From Bowdeniella nasicola (lineage in GTDB: Bacteria; Actinomycetota; Actinomycetes; Actinomycetales; Actinomycetaceae): a stretch of DNA of 64,000 bases. The notes under the pieces were generated by a model. That model did not search any database. It was given only the letters and a program-made list of their open reading frames with translations, and was not told where the DNA came from. The DNA is taken from the NCBI RefSeq assembly GCF_900107735.1, contig NZ_FNQV01000001.1, positions 62,001-126,000 on the forward strand. The letters are read 5' to 3'. How positions within the stretch are numbered: position 1 is the stretch's first letter; each line of letters opens with the position of its first letter. A program made the position numbers and the translations under genes. Below, one piece after another: positions 1-8,768 of this stretch.

Positions 1-1149
1 GCCAAGGGCCAGCAGGTCGGGTGGGCCAAGCGTGATGGCACGGTTGCGCCGGTAAAGATCTCCGAGCTGTTGAAGACCGAGGCCCTGACCCGCGTTCCCG
101 CCGAATACGCTGGACCCGGCGAGATTGTCGCCGTCGCGGGCATCGAGAACATCATGATTGGCGAATCGCTCGTCGACCTTGAGGATCCGCGGCCGCTGCC
201 CCTCATTACCGTTGATGAGCCAGCGATCGCGATGACCATCGGGATCAACACCTCGCCGCTAGCCGGCCGCGTTCGCGGTGCCAAGGTCACCGCGCGCCAG
301 GTCAAGGAGCGCCTGGAGCGAGAGCTTATCGGCAACGTCTCGTTGAAGGTCTTGCCGACAGAGCGCCCCGACGCCTGGGAGGTTCAAGGACGCGGCGAAC
401 TCGCACTCGCCATCCTCGTCGAACAGATGCGCCGGGAAGGATTCGAGCTCACGGTCGGCAAACCACAGGTGCTGACCCGGAAGGAAAACGGTCAGGTGCT
501 CGAACCCATGGAGCGCATGACGATTGATATTCCTGATGAGCACCTGGGCGCCGTCACCCAACTGATGGCCGCGCGCAAGGGCCGCATGGAGACCATGACG
601 AACCATGGCACCGGGTGGATTCGCCTCGAGTTCCTCGTGCCGGCGCGCGGGCTGATCGGATTCCGCACCCGCTTCCTCACCGAAACACGTGGCACCGGCA
701 TCGCAGCCTCGATCTTCGAAGGCTGGGAGCCGTGGGCCGGAACGATCGCCGCCCGTACGACCGGTTCACTCGTTGCCGACCGCGCCGGGGCCGTGACGCC
801 CTACGCGATGATCAACCTCCAAGAGCGCGGTTCGTTCTTCGTGCAGCCGACTTCGGAGGTTTACGAGGGGCAGGTCGTAGGCGAGAACTCGCGCGGTGAG
901 GACATGGACGTGAATGTCACGCGCGAGAAGAAGCAGACCAACATGCGCTCTGCCAGCGCGGACGCCTTCGAAAACCTCGTCCCGCCGCGTCAGCTGACCC
1001 TGGAAGAATCCCTCGAATTCGCGGCCGCGGACGAGTGCGTTGAAGTCACGCCACATGATGTGCGGATCCGCAAGGTCGTCCTGCCGGCTACGGAACGCTT
1101 CAAGATTGCCGCGGCGCGGCGCCGCGCCGAGAAACAGGCGGACTCGTGA
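1..1149 (+). CDS. typA: Ribosome-associated GTPase TypA/BipA, C-terminal part (5' end outside window)
   Basis: The reading frame is open from base 1, so the gene begins upstream of the window. The 382 residues seen are the part after the G domain: the end of the EF-Tu-like barrel, the EF-G-like domains III and V, and the TypA-specific C-terminal region. The diagnostic stretch GLIGFRTRFLTETRGTG starts near fragment residue 217. TypA/BipA is a translational GTPase that binds the ribosome and helps 50S assembly and growth under stress. No disruption is visible in the part present. The stop codon overlaps the next gene by four bases, so the two are probably cotranscribed. Confidence 0.95.
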   Translation, partial: AKGQQVGWAKRDGTVAPVKISELLKTEALTRVPAEYAGPGEIVAVAGIENIMIGESLVDLEDPRPLPLITVDEPAIAMTIGINTSPLAGRVRGAKVTARQVKERLERELIGNVSLKVLPTERPDAWEVQGRGELALAILVEQMRREGFELTVGKPQVLTRKENGQVLEPMERMTIDIPDEHLGAVTQLMAARKGRMETMTNHGTGWIRLEFLVPARGLIGFRTRFLTETRGTGIAASIFEGWEPWAGTIAARTTGSLVADRAGAVTPYAMINLQERGSFFVQPTSEVYEGQVVGENSRGEDMDVNVTREKKQTNMRSASADAFENLVPPRQLTLEESLEFAAADECVEVTPHDVRIRKVVLPATERFKIAAARRRAEKQADS

Positions 1150-1541
1150 AGTCGCTCGCGATACGAGCCCTAGCCTGGGCACTCTTCCTTGGTCTCGTCA
1201 TCGGCTATATGGCGCTTATTGTGCACCGTGGGCGCAGCGGACAGGTGCCCTGGGGAATTGGCCTGAGCTGGCTCCTCGCCGCCGCTGGCGGTATCAACGT
1301 GGGGGCGGGCAAGGGGTCGATACCGGGGATCGTCTACAGCGTCACGGTCGTCGCGGTTCCCGCGCTCTTCCAGCTCTTCGGCTCGACCTCGGTCATGTTG
1401 ACGGCCAACGATTGGCGCAGCCTGACCTGGTACATCGGGCTCATCGTCGTGGTCACCCTCACGGCGCTATTTAGCTCGCGGGTAAGGCCGGCGAAAGAAA
1501 AACCGGAACTGCCGCCGTATGATGAGAAAAGCCAGAACTGA
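1146..1541 (+). CDS. Small integral membrane protein, unknown function
   Basis: A 131-residue protein starting at a GTG that overlaps the typA stop (GTGA). It has about four hydrophobic segments, near residues 8-26, 38-56, 62-81 and 93-109, and a charged cytoplasmic-looking tail (RPAKEKPELPPYDEKSQN). I do not recognise a family motif. The overlap implies translational coupling to typA. The gene ends 33 bases before the VanW-type gene. Confidence 0.75.
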   Translation: MKSLAIRALAWALFLGLVIGYMALIVHRGRSGQVPWGIGLSWLLAAAGGINVGAGKGSIPGIVYSVTVVAVPALFQLFGSTSVMLTANDWRSLTWYIGLIVVVTLTALFSSRVRPAKEKPELPPYDEKSQN

Positions 1542-1574
1542 TTCTATGCGAGTGACTATAGGTACGGGGGCACC

Positions 1575-3296
1575 ATGACCTCATCGGAGTTCGACCAGAC
1601 AGCAGGGGACTACCCGCCACCACCGGCAGCAAAGCCGTGGTATCGACGGACGCCGGTCATCATCGGCGCCATCGTCGCAGTCTTGGTCGCCGCCTACCTC
1701 ATCCTCGCCGCAGTCATGGGCGACCGCGTACCGCAGGGCACCAAGGTTGCCGGCGTTGACGTCGGCGGCATGACGAGCAGCGAAGCCGATGCTGCGCTGC
1801 ATCAGGCCTTCGATTCCCGTCTCGCCGAACCCCTCAAGGTCACGATGGGGGACAAGGACGGGGAACTCGTGCCCGCGGATGCGGGCCTAGGGGTCGATAT
1901 TGACGCGACGGTCAAGAAGCTCACCGGCTTCACCCTCGACCCGCGCATGGTCTTTGCCCACTTCGTCGGCGGCGCCACGATCGATCCGCGGCTCGCCATT
2001 GACGACGAGAAACTCTCCTCAACCCTGACCGCCATCGGGGACTCACTCGCGACGGCCCCGGTGGATGCCAACGTCGTATTCACCGATGGCAAGGCCGAGA
2101 TCACCGTGCCGAAGGCCGGAACCAAGCTCGATGTGGAAGCGGCAAGCTCGACAGTCCGAGATAACTTCCTGTCCGCGAGCGAATCCATCGATCTACCGAC
2201 GACGGCGATCGAGCCCGAGATCGGCGCCGACCAGCTGGATGCGGTCAAGCGAGACATCATTGACCCCCTGACCGCCGGCCCCGTTACGGTTAGCGTTGGA
2301 GACATCAAGGTCGAGCTCGCCGTCCCCGAGCTCACCGCGCTCGCATCGGTCGACATGGTGGGCAACAAACTGACGCTCGACAGCGACGCGCTCAAGGAGC
2401 TCGTGATCGAGAAATCGCCCGAGCTGGGCTCCTCCGGCAAGGACGCCCAGATCATCATGGAGGGCGGCAAGCCCGTCGTCGTGCCCTCCCAGCCCGGCCG
2501 CGCCCTGAACAGCGATGATCTCACCGCTAAGGTGACGACGGCCGCGCAGTCGACGGAAAAGACAGCGAACGTCGAACTCACCGAGGCTGAAGCCGAGTTC
2601 ACGACGGAAGACGCGAACAAGCTGGGCGTGAAGGAAATTATCGGCGAGTTTGATACGCCGCTGACCGCCGATCGGGTCCGCACGAAGAACCTCATCGTGG
2701 GTTCCAAGATCATCTCGAACACGCTGATCAAACCGGGCGAGACCTTCTCGTTGCTCAATGCGCTGGGGCCCGTGACCTACGAACGCGGCTTCGTCGACTC
2801 CGGCGTCGTCGAGTCGGGCTTTGCCACGAAGGCGCTCGGTGGCGGCCTCTCGCAGCTGTCGACGACGACCTTCAATGCGGCCTTCTTCGGCGGCATGGAT
2901 CTCGTCGAGTTCCGTCAGCACACCCGCTACTTCTCGCGTTACCCCGAGGGCCGCGAGGCCACGCTGTGGGGACCGAGCCTGGACATGAAGTGGAAGAATC
3001 CCACCAACTATGGCGTCCTCGTCGATGCCTACGTCGCGGATAACCGGGTCCACGTGCGCCTCTGGTCCACTAAGACCTTCGAGGTCAAGAGCTGGACGTC
3101 GCCGCGCCGCAACCTGACCAGCCCGCAGGTCGTGTACAACCAGCGGCCGGACTGCAAGCCGGAATACGGCACCACCCCGGGCTTCACCGTCGACTTCGGT
3201 CGGGAGCGTTACAAGGGTGGCCAATTGCACGACAAGAAGTCGTGGACCTGGACCTACAACGCCTGGCCGATCGTCAAGTGCGGCAAGCCGGAATAG
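1575..3296 (+). CDS. VanW-domain, membrane-anchored cell-wall protein
   Basis: A 573-residue protein with a short proline-rich cytoplasmic N-terminus, one transmembrane helix at about residues 27-48, and a large extracellular part. That part has repeats of the putative peptidoglycan-binding type (GTKVAGVDVGGMTSSEAD is the usual opening signature) and a C-terminal VanW domain from about residue 365, containing ETFSLLNALGP and ALGGGLSQLSTTTFNAAF. Proteins of this architecture (YoaR-like) are common in Gram-positive bacteria. They are thought to act at the wall, but their reaction is not established and the VanW name does not imply vancomycin resistance. The ATG start lies eight bases after a GGGGG ribosome-binding stretch. 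Confidence 0.88.
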   Translation: MTSSEFDQTAGDYPPPPAAKPWYRRTPVIIGAIVAVLVAAYLILAAVMGDRVPQGTKVAGVDVGGMTSSEADAALHQAFDSRLAEPLKVTMGDKDGELVPADAGLGVDIDATVKKLTGFTLDPRMVFAHFVGGATIDPRLAIDDEKLSSTLTAIGDSLATAPVDANVVFTDGKAEITVPKAGTKLDVEAASSTVRDNFLSASESIDLPTTAIEPEIGADQLDAVKRDIIDPLTAGPVTVSVGDIKVELAVPELTALASVDMVGNKLTLDSDALKELVIEKSPELGSSGKDAQIIMEGGKPVVVPSQPGRALNSDDLTAKVTTAAQSTEKTANVELTEAEAEFTTEDANKLGVKEIIGEFDTPLTADRVRTKNLIVGSKIISNTLIKPGETFSLLNALGPVTYERGFVDSGVVESGFATKALGGGLSQLSTTTFNAAFFGGMDLVEFRQHTRYFSRYPEGREATLWGPSLDMKWKNPTNYGVLVDAYVADNRVHVRLWSTKTFEVKSWTSPRRNLTSPQVVYNQRPDCKPEYGTTPGFTVDFGRERYKGGQLHDKKSWTWTYNAWPIVKCGKPE

Positions 3297-3332
3297 GATA
3301 GAGCCACGACCGTTCGGTTCTAAGGAGGACCA

Positions 3333-3656
3333 GTGACCTACATCATTGCCCAGCCGTGTATCGACATCAAGGATCGCGCGTGCGTCGATGAGTGTCCGGT
3401 CGACTGTATCTACGAGGGCGAGCGGATGCTCTACATCCACCCCGACGAATGCGTCGACTGCGGTGCCTGCGAGCCCGTGTGCCCGGTGGAAGCGATCTTC
3501 TACGAAGATGACGTGCCGGAAAAGTGGAGCGAATACTACGACGCCAACGTCCAGTTCTTCGACGACATCGGATCGCCCGGTGGCGCCGCCAAGCTCGGCG
3601 TCATTCCGAAGGATCACAAGATCATCGCGGACCTGCCGCCCCAAAACCAGGACTAG
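3333..3656 (+). CDS. fdxA: 7Fe ferredoxin
   Basis: A 107-residue ferredoxin with cysteines at 9, 17, 21 and 25 (C-X7-C-X3-C-X3-C) and at 40, 43, 46 and 50. This is the Azotobacter FdI-like arrangement that carries one [3Fe-4S] and one [4Fe-4S] cluster. The length and acidic C-terminal extension match actinobacterial FdxA, a low-potential electron carrier. The GTG start is preceded by a near-perfect Shine-Dalgarno AAGGAGG about five bases upstream. dapC follows after three bases, an arrangement that recurs in actinobacteria. Confidence 0.96.
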   Translation: MTYIIAQPCIDIKDRACVDECPVDCIYEGERMLYIHPDECVDCGACEPVCPVEAIFYEDDVPEKWSEYYDANVQFFDDIGSPGGAAKLGVIPKDHKIIADLPPQNQD

Positions 3657-3659
3657 CGG

Positions 3660-4784
3660 GTGACCCTGTACGGGGATAGCCTGCCGGACTTCCCCTGGGA
3701 CAGCCTGGCACCCGCTAAGGAGCGGGCAAGCGCGCACGGATTGATCGACCTATCGATCGGTACGCCCGTCGACCCTACCCCCGAGATCGCCCAGCGCGCC
3801 CTCATCGCCGCTGCCGATGCCCCCGGATACCCGACGACCATCGGCACCAGCGAGCTTCGCGAGGCCATCGTCTCCTGGTGGGCTCGGCGGCGCGGAGCCA
3901 GCCATCTCAGTGCGGACAATGTCCTACCGACGATCGGCAGCAAAGAGATGGTGGCGCTGCTGCCCGCCCTCCTCGGGCTCGGGAAAGGCGACGTCATCGT
4001 CCACCCGGCAACGGCCTATCCTACCTACGACGTGGGCGCACGCCTTGCGGGCGCAACCCCGCACCCGAGCGACGGTGGGCCGGAGACCTGGCCCGCCGCA
4101 ACACGGCTCGTATGGGTCAATTCCCCGGGAAACCCGCACGGCCACGTTCTTGCGGTCGAGGAACTGCGCGGCATCCTGCGCGTGGCCCGCGAGCGCGGCA
4201 TCATCGTCGCGTCCGATGAATGCTACGCGGAGCTCGCGATGGCCGAGCCCTACCTGAGCGCCGGCGTACCATCGATCCTTGCCGACGAGGTGTGCGGCGC
4301 AGATGCGAGCGGCCTCCTTGCCCTATATTCGCTGTCGAAGCAGTCCAACCTCGCCGGCTACCGCGCCGCCTTCATCTCCGGGGATCGCGGCCTCATCGCC
4401 CGTCTCACCCACATTCGCAAGCACGCCGGCTTCCTCGTGCCCGCCCCCGTGCAGCACGCGATGAGCGCGGTCTTGCGCGATGATGCGCACGTCGAAGCCC
4501 AGCGCGAAACCTACCGCCGGCGCCGCGAACTGCTCGCGCCAGCAATCGAGAATGCGGGCCTTGCGATCGATCCCGACTGCGTTGCGGGACTCTACCTGTG
4601 GGCCCGCCGCCCCGAGGCGGAACCCACCGAGCGCGCGAGCCTGGATCTCGTCAACGAGTTTGCGGATCGCGGGATCCTCGTAGCGCCCGGCTCGTTTTAC
4701 GGCGCGGCCGGTTTCGGATTCGTCCGAATCGCCCTAAGCGCAAGCGATGAGCAGCTCGCAACCGCCGTCGAACGCTTGAGGTGA
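3660..4784 (+). CDS. dapC: Succinyldiaminopimelate transaminase DapC
   Basis: A 374-residue class I/II fold-type I aminotransferase. The PLP lysine is K227 in SLSKQSNLAGYR. Other hallmarks are NSPGNPHG at 154-161 and D186 in SDECY. It matches the actinobacterial succinyldiaminopimelate aminotransferase, which converts N-succinyl-2-amino-6-ketopimelate with glutamate to N-succinyl-LL-diaminopimelate in the lysine and peptidoglycan pathway. Position directly after fdxA supports this call over a generic aminotransferase. DapD, the preceding enzyme, is encoded 5 kb away in this window. The GTG start lies three bases after the fdxA stop. Confidence 0.9.
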   Translation: MTLYGDSLPDFPWDSLAPAKERASAHGLIDLSIGTPVDPTPEIAQRALIAAADAPGYPTTIGTSELREAIVSWWARRRGASHLSADNVLPTIGSKEMVALLPALLGLGKGDVIVHPATAYPTYDVGARLAGATPHPSDGGPETWPAATRLVWVNSPGNPHGHVLAVEELRGILRVARERGIIVASDECYAELAMAEPYLSAGVPSILADEVCGADASGLLALYSLSKQSNLAGYRAAFISGDRGLIARLTHIRKHAGFLVPAPVQHAMSAVLRDDAHVEAQRETYRRRRELLAPAIENAGLAIDPDCVAGLYLWARRPEAEPTERASLDLVNEFADRGILVAPGSFYGAAGFGFVRIALSASDEQLATAVERLR

Positions 4785-4826
4785 GATAGCCCACGGTTTA
4801 CGTTCCCAGATAGTGGAGCCTCAGCA

Positions 4827-4854
4827 TTACAGACTAGGACTTCTGGCCTACGCT
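4827..4854 (+). promoter_or_regulatory. Probable promoter of the gltA leader and gltA
   Basis: TTACAG (4827-4832) and TACGCT (4849-4854) are separated by 16 bases. Transcription would start about six bases after the -10 box, at or next to the GTG at 4861. This fits a leaderless message that begins with the mini-ORF ahead of gltA. The elements were read by eye only. Confidence 0.45.
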
Positions 4855-4860
4855 AGAAGG

Positions 4861-4911
4861 GTGAAGTTGCGCCGAAACCTGGGCGCTGAGCTGTTCCGAG
4901 GAGGGAACTGA
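4861..4911 (+). CDS. Candidate 16-codon upstream peptide, abutting gltA
   Basis: GTG at 4861 opens a reading frame encoding MKLRRNLGAELFRGGN, followed by a TGA stop that directly touches the gltA ATG and is in the same frame. The GTG lies exactly six bases after a TACGCT -10 box, the spacing seen at several leaderless starts in this window. The gltA Shine-Dalgarno (GAGGAGGG) is inside the last codons of the mini-ORF, so translating it would occupy or expose that site. Whether it is translated is inferred. Confidence 0.4.
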   Translation: MKLRRNLGAELFRGGN

Positions 4912-6210
4912 ATGACTGACTCCGAGCTGACACCGGCTACTTTCTCGGTGGACGATAAGACGCTGGAGTTTCCACGTATGAAAGCCACCGAGGGCAACGA
5001 CGGGGTTTTGATCAGCAACTTGCTGAAGGACACCGGCCTCGTCACCCTCGACAGCGGCTTCGTAAACACCGCATCGTGCGAATCGAAGATCACCTACATC
5101 GACGGCGCCGAAGGCATCCTGCGCTACCGCGGTTATCCGATCGACGAGCTGGCGAACAACTCCCGCTTCCTCGAGGTCGCCTACCTGCTGATCTACGGCG
5201 ACCTGCCGGACATGGACACCTACGCCGCCGTCGTGCGTCGCATCAAGCGCCACCGGCTCCTGCATGAGGACTTCAAGGCCTTCTTCACTGCGTTCCCGTC
5301 CAACGGCCACCCCATGGCAATCCTGCAGGCTGGCATCTCGGGCCTGGCCACCTACTACCAGCACACCTTGGACCCGAAGGATCCCTACCAGATCGAGCTC
5401 TCGACGGTCCTGCTCATGGCCAAGGTCCCGACGATGATCTCCTACATCTCCCGGCGCGCCCAGGGCCTGCCGCTGATGTACCCGGATTCCTCGCTGCAGT
5501 ACATCGAGGACTTCATCCGCATGACCTTCGGCATGCCGTATGCCAACCACGATGTGGATCCGATCCTCACCGACGCGCTGAACAAGCTCCTCATCCTGCA
5601 CGCCGATCACGAGCAGAACTGCTCGACCTCGACGGTGCGCATGGTGGGTTCCTCCGAGGCCAACATTTACGCTTCGGTAGCCGCGGGCGTCGGCGCCCTG
5701 TCCGGCCCGCTGCACGGCGGCGCAAACGAAGCCGTGCTGCGCATGCTCTCGAAGATCCAGGAATCGGATATGACCGTCCAGGACTTCGTGAACAAGGTCA
5801 AGAACAAGGAAGACGGCGTCCGCCTCATGGGCTTCGGACACCGCGTCTACAAGTCCTACGACCCGCGCGCCTCGATCGCCAAGCAGTCGGCGCACGACGT
5901 GCTGGAAAAGCTCGGCAAGTCGAACGAGCAGCTTGACATCGCGATGGAGCTGGAAGAGATTGCGTTGAAGGATGACTACTTCATCGAGCGCAACCTCTAC
6001 CCGAACGTCGACTTCTACACCGGCCTGATCTACAAGGCGATGGGCTTCCCCGAGGAGATGTTCACCCCGCTGTTCGCGCTGGGCCGCCTGCCCGGCTGGA
6101 TCGCGCAGTACCGCGAGATGATCACCGACCCGGCCACGAAGATCGGCCGCCCGCGTCAGGTCTACACCGGCGAGACCGAACGCCACTGGATCCCGCGCTC
6201 CGAGCGCTAA
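4912..6210 (+). CDS. gltA: Citrate synthase (type II)
   Basis: A 432-residue citrate synthase that condenses oxaloacetate and acetyl-CoA to citrate, the entry step of the TCA cycle. The three catalytic residues are visible: H268 (GPLHGG), H310 (MGFGHRVYKSYDPRA) and D367 (YPNVDFYTG). The length and the N-terminal beta region are those of the hexameric, GltA-type enzyme. The ATG has a strong GAGGAGGG ribosome-binding site. A 16-codon in-frame mini-ORF ends immediately before the ATG. A long, perfect hairpin terminator follows the gene. Confidence 0.96.
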   Translation: MTDSELTPATFSVDDKTLEFPRMKATEGNDGVLISNLLKDTGLVTLDSGFVNTASCESKITYIDGAEGILRYRGYPIDELANNSRFLEVAYLLIYGDLPDMDTYAAVVRRIKRHRLLHEDFKAFFTAFPSNGHPMAILQAGISGLATYYQHTLDPKDPYQIELSTVLLMAKVPTMISYISRRAQGLPLMYPDSSLQYIEDFIRMTFGMPYANHDVDPILTDALNKLLILHADHEQNCSTSTVRMVGSSEANIYASVAAGVGALSGPLHGGANEAVLRMLSKIQESDMTVQDFVNKVKNKEDGVRLMGFGHRVYKSYDPRASIAKQSAHDVLEKLGKSNEQLDIAMELEEIALKDDYFIERNLYPNVDFYTGLIYKAMGFPEEMFTPLFALGRLPGWIAQYREMITDPATKIGRPRQVYTGETERHWIPRSER

Positions 6211-6216
6211 TCCGAG

Positions 6217-6253
6217 AAAAACCGGGCCACCGTATGCGGTGGCCCGGTTTTTT
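6217..6253 (+). terminator. Strong intrinsic (bidirectional) terminator after gltA
   Basis: A perfect 16-bp stem (6217-6232 paired with 6237-6252) has a TATG loop. The stem is GC-rich at its core, with A5 on the left and a T-run on the right, so it can end transcription from either side. Confidence 0.93.
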
Positions 6254-6258
6254 CGTGC

Positions 6259-6264
6259 CACACT
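6259..6264 (+). promoter_or_regulatory. Putative -10 box of a leaderless response-regulator transcript
   Basis: CACACT followed by six bases and the ATG at 6271. No Shine-Dalgarno is present. The box lies just beyond the gltA terminator, so the downstream two-component pair must have its own promoter near here. Confidence 0.4.
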
Positions 6265-6270
6265 GAATCC

Positions 6271-6948
6271 ATGCCCGCCATTCTCGTCGTCGATGATGAA
6301 GCGACCCTCGCGCAACTGCTTGCGGCAGCGCTGCGCTATGAGGGGTGGGAGGTGGCTACTGCCGCCGACGGATATGAAGCCCTGCGGGTCTTTGACGCGG
6401 GCCAGTTCGATGCCGTCGTCCTCGACGTGATGATGCCCAACCTCGACGGGATGCAAACCCTTGCCCGGCTGCGCACACGCGATCCGGCACTACCGGTCTT
6501 ATTCTTGACCGCGCGCGATGCCGTCGCCGACCGTGTGGCAGGCCTGCGCGCGGGCGCCGATGACTACGTGACCAAACCCTTCGATCTGGATGAGGTTGTC
6601 GCTCGAATTGAAGCGCTCCTACGCCGCGCGGGACGGGCGCCAGGTGCTGACGCGAGTCTCATCGTCGGTGAGCTTCGGCTCGAGACCGACTCCCGTGAGG
6701 TGTTCGTTGATGGGCAGCTCCTGACGCTCACCCACACCGAATTTGAACTCTTGCGCTATCTCATGGTGAATGAGGGAATTGTGGTGTCCAAGGCGCAGAT
6801 TCTTGACGCCGTGTGGGAATACGATTTCGGGGGCAGCGGTAACATTGTCGAGCTTTATATTTCCTATTTACGAAAAAAGCTCGCTGGCCATGACTCCTAT
6901 ATCCGTACGGTGCGCGGGGACGGATACATGCTGCGGGCCCCACGATGA
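6271..6948 (+). CDS. OmpR/PhoB-family response regulator
   Basis: A 225-residue regulator. The N-terminal receiver has the acidic pair D8-D9, phosphoacceptor D52 (VVLDVMMPNLDG) and K102 (DDYVTKPFDL). The C-terminal winged helix (about 130-223) includes LTHTEFELLRYL and the usual RTVRGDGYMLR end. It overlaps the kinase gene by four bases (ATGA), so the pair is coupled. The signal and regulon are unknown. The ATG has no Shine-Dalgarno and is probably leaderless. Confidence 0.93.
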   Translation: MPAILVVDDEATLAQLLAAALRYEGWEVATAADGYEALRVFDAGQFDAVVLDVMMPNLDGMQTLARLRTRDPALPVLFLTARDAVADRVAGLRAGADDYVTKPFDLDEVVARIEALLRRAGRAPGADASLIVGELRLETDSREVFVDGQLLTLTHTEFELLRYLMVNEGIVVSKAQILDAVWEYDFGGSGNIVELYISYLRKKLAGHDSYIRTVRGDGYMLRAPR

Positions 6949-8333
6949 AGCGGCGCACGTTGACGAGCCAGCTCGTTGCCGCCGTGCTCGTCCTCATTGC
7001 GCTCACTGCCCTTCTCATGGCAGGAGCCGCTCGCGGATCGGTGTCCTTCCTGTTGCAGCGCGAACTGGACGCGAGCGTGCGTCTCGAATTGGCGACGGCG
7101 CTCGCCACCCCCGAGGCCGCCGTGGGGCTCGATCGTGGGCCCGGATCGGGTGCGCTGCGCGCGGTGGTGACGGAGACTGGCGGATCTGGGAGCTATGTTG
7201 AAGGGCGACGCACTGGCGACCTGACCCCCGCGCAGATCGAGGAGCTGAAAACGAAGCTCAGAGAACCCCAGCGAGGGCGCGACGGGCTGCGCACAATCAG
7301 CCTTGCCCAGCTGGGTGACTACCGCATCGCATCCGCTCCGACGGCCACGGGTACCCTCGTCGTCGGCGAATCGCTAGCTCGCATGACACAGGTCGTCACC
7401 CGCCTGACGGTTGCGATCCTTGGCATCGGATGTGCTGTGACACTGCTGGCTGGCGGCGGTGGCACGTGGTGGCTGCGACGGCGACTCAGCCCACTGCGCG
7501 ATGTCGCCGCGGCTGCCCGGGCTGTCGCGCCCGAAGACCTGCTTCGGCCGGATGCTGGGATAACGCGCGCACCCGATCCGGGCCCACGTACCGGTTCCGA
7601 GATCGCGGATGTCAGTCATGCACTCAACGAATTGCTCGACACCGTCGAGGAATCGATGAGTGAGCGCGACCGTATCGAGGCGCAACTGCGACAGTTTATC
7701 GCCGATGCTTCGCATGAGCTGCGAACGCCGCTCGCCGCAATGTCTGGCTGGACGCAGCTGCTAGCCAAGGATGCGTCAAGTCGCGATGAAGCGCTTACGC
7801 ATATGCACCTCGAGTCGGAGCGGATGACGAAACTCGTCACCGAGCTGCTCGCGCTCGCGCGCCTCGATCAGTGTGCAGGGGCGGAAACGACCGATCTGAC
7901 TCCCATCGTGGCCGAAGCTGTGGCGAGATGGAGCGCACCCGCCCATCACCTTGATGTCGACCTTGATCCCAGTGCTGCCATCATTGCGACCAGTGAGGAA
8001 ACAGCTACTCGACTTGTCACCAACCTGCTGACTAATGCGCACGTCCACACGCCGCCCGGCGCGCGCATCACGGTGAGCCTCGCGCGAGCGGGCACGGATG
8101 TTGTCCTCACCGTTACCGACAACGGCCCTGGAGTGCCGGCCGACCTAGCCGGGCGCGTCTTCGATCGCTTCGTCCGGGGGGATGCCTCGCGGGCGCGGAT
8201 GCACGGCGGCTCAACGGGGTTGGGCCTCGCTATCGCCAAGGCCGCGGCGGCCGACGCCGGGGGAGAACTCACGCTGAGCCCGACCCCGGGTGGCGGCGCG
8301 ACTTTCACCGCCCGCCTGCCGATCCATAGCTGA
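6945..8333 (+). CDS. Two-component sensor histidine kinase
   Basis: A 462-residue membrane kinase, the cognate of the preceding regulator by overlap. Two transmembrane helices (about 10-28 and 152-172) flank a short extracytoplasmic sensor of about 120 residues. HAMP follows, then a HisKA domain with H257 in ADASHELRTPL, and a HATPase with the N box near NLLTNAHVHTPPG, then DNGPGVP and GGSTGLGLAIAK. This is a complete TcrY/PrrB-style kinase. The sensor region has no motif I can name. Confidence 0.92.
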   Translation: MKRRTLTSQLVAAVLVLIALTALLMAGAARGSVSFLLQRELDASVRLELATALATPEAAVGLDRGPGSGALRAVVTETGGSGSYVEGRRTGDLTPAQIEELKTKLREPQRGRDGLRTISLAQLGDYRIASAPTATGTLVVGESLARMTQVVTRLTVAILGIGCAVTLLAGGGGTWWLRRRLSPLRDVAAAARAVAPEDLLRPDAGITRAPDPGPRTGSEIADVSHALNELLDTVEESMSERDRIEAQLRQFIADASHELRTPLAAMSGWTQLLAKDASSRDEALTHMHLESERMTKLVTELLALARLDQCAGAETTDLTPIVAEAVARWSAPAHHLDVDLDPSAAIIATSEETATRLVTNLLTNAHVHTPPGARITVSLARAGTDVVLTVTDNGPGVPADLAGRVFDRFVRGDASRARMHGGSTGLGLAIAKAAAADAGGELTLSPTPGGGATFTARLPIHS

Positions 8334-8372
8334 TTCTTAACTTTGCCACAGCCCGTCCATGGCGGCGCCGGT

Positions 8373-8387
8373 CATGGTTAAACCATG
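8373..8387. repeat. Perfect 15-bp palindrome covering a start codon
   Basis: CATGGTT-A-AACCATG is an inverted repeat with 7-bp arms around a single A. Its right arm contains the ATG at 8385 of the next gene. It could be an operator or a short RNA hairpin over the start. No regulator can be assigned. Confidence 0.45.
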
Positions 8388-8768
8388 AACAGATCGATCG
8401 CTCAGCTCCTGCGGTTTGCAGGCGTGGGAACCGGCGCGACTGTTCTGCAGGGCCTGATCTATTCAGCCCTAAGCACCATGACAAGCGGGGCTCTCGCGCT
8501 CTCCCTTGTGATCTCTACCCTGGCTGCCACGGCCACGCACGCGCGGGTGACCTTTGACGCGCAGCGAGCGAGCCTGAAGCAGCATGCGTTCTCCTTGGTG
8601 CTGCTGGTCTTGACCTATCTCACGCAAGATCGTGCGCTCCAGGCTGGCGCAGCCTTAGGTCTCACCTCGGCGACGCAGCATGCCGTCCTCCTCGTTTTCA
8701 TCTCCGCACTCATTGGAATCGCGCGCTTTTTCACGATGCGCGCCTGGTTTACCGAAGGATCATCATGA
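8385..8768 (+). CDS. GtrA-like small membrane protein
   Basis: A 127-residue protein with about four transmembrane segments. Its N-terminus (LLRFAGVGTGATVLQGLIY) has the look of the GtrA/DPMS family, whose members help move lipid-linked sugars across the membrane. The THARVTFD stretch sits where the family has its NRxxTF motif, but is degenerate. It overlaps the following membrane gene by ATGA. The family call is moderate; a second, clearer GtrA protein is encoded at 22.0-22.5 kb. Confidence 0.65.
   Translation: MNRSIAQLLRFAGVGTGATVLQGLIYSALSTMTSGALALSLVISTLAATATHARVTFDAQRASLKQHAFSLVLLVLTYLTQDRALQAGAALGLTSATQHAVLLVFISALIGIARFFTMRAWFTEGSS

Noticed and set aside
2193-3737. 514-codon minus-strand frame opposite the VanW gene and fdxA
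   Set aside because: Mirror of strongly coding genes in GC-rich DNA; no recognisable motif, and fdxA motifs on the plus strand are unambiguous.
4834-6456. 540-codon minus-strand frame opposite gltA
   Set aside because: Runs across a strong terminator and a well-defined citrate synthase; composition-driven.
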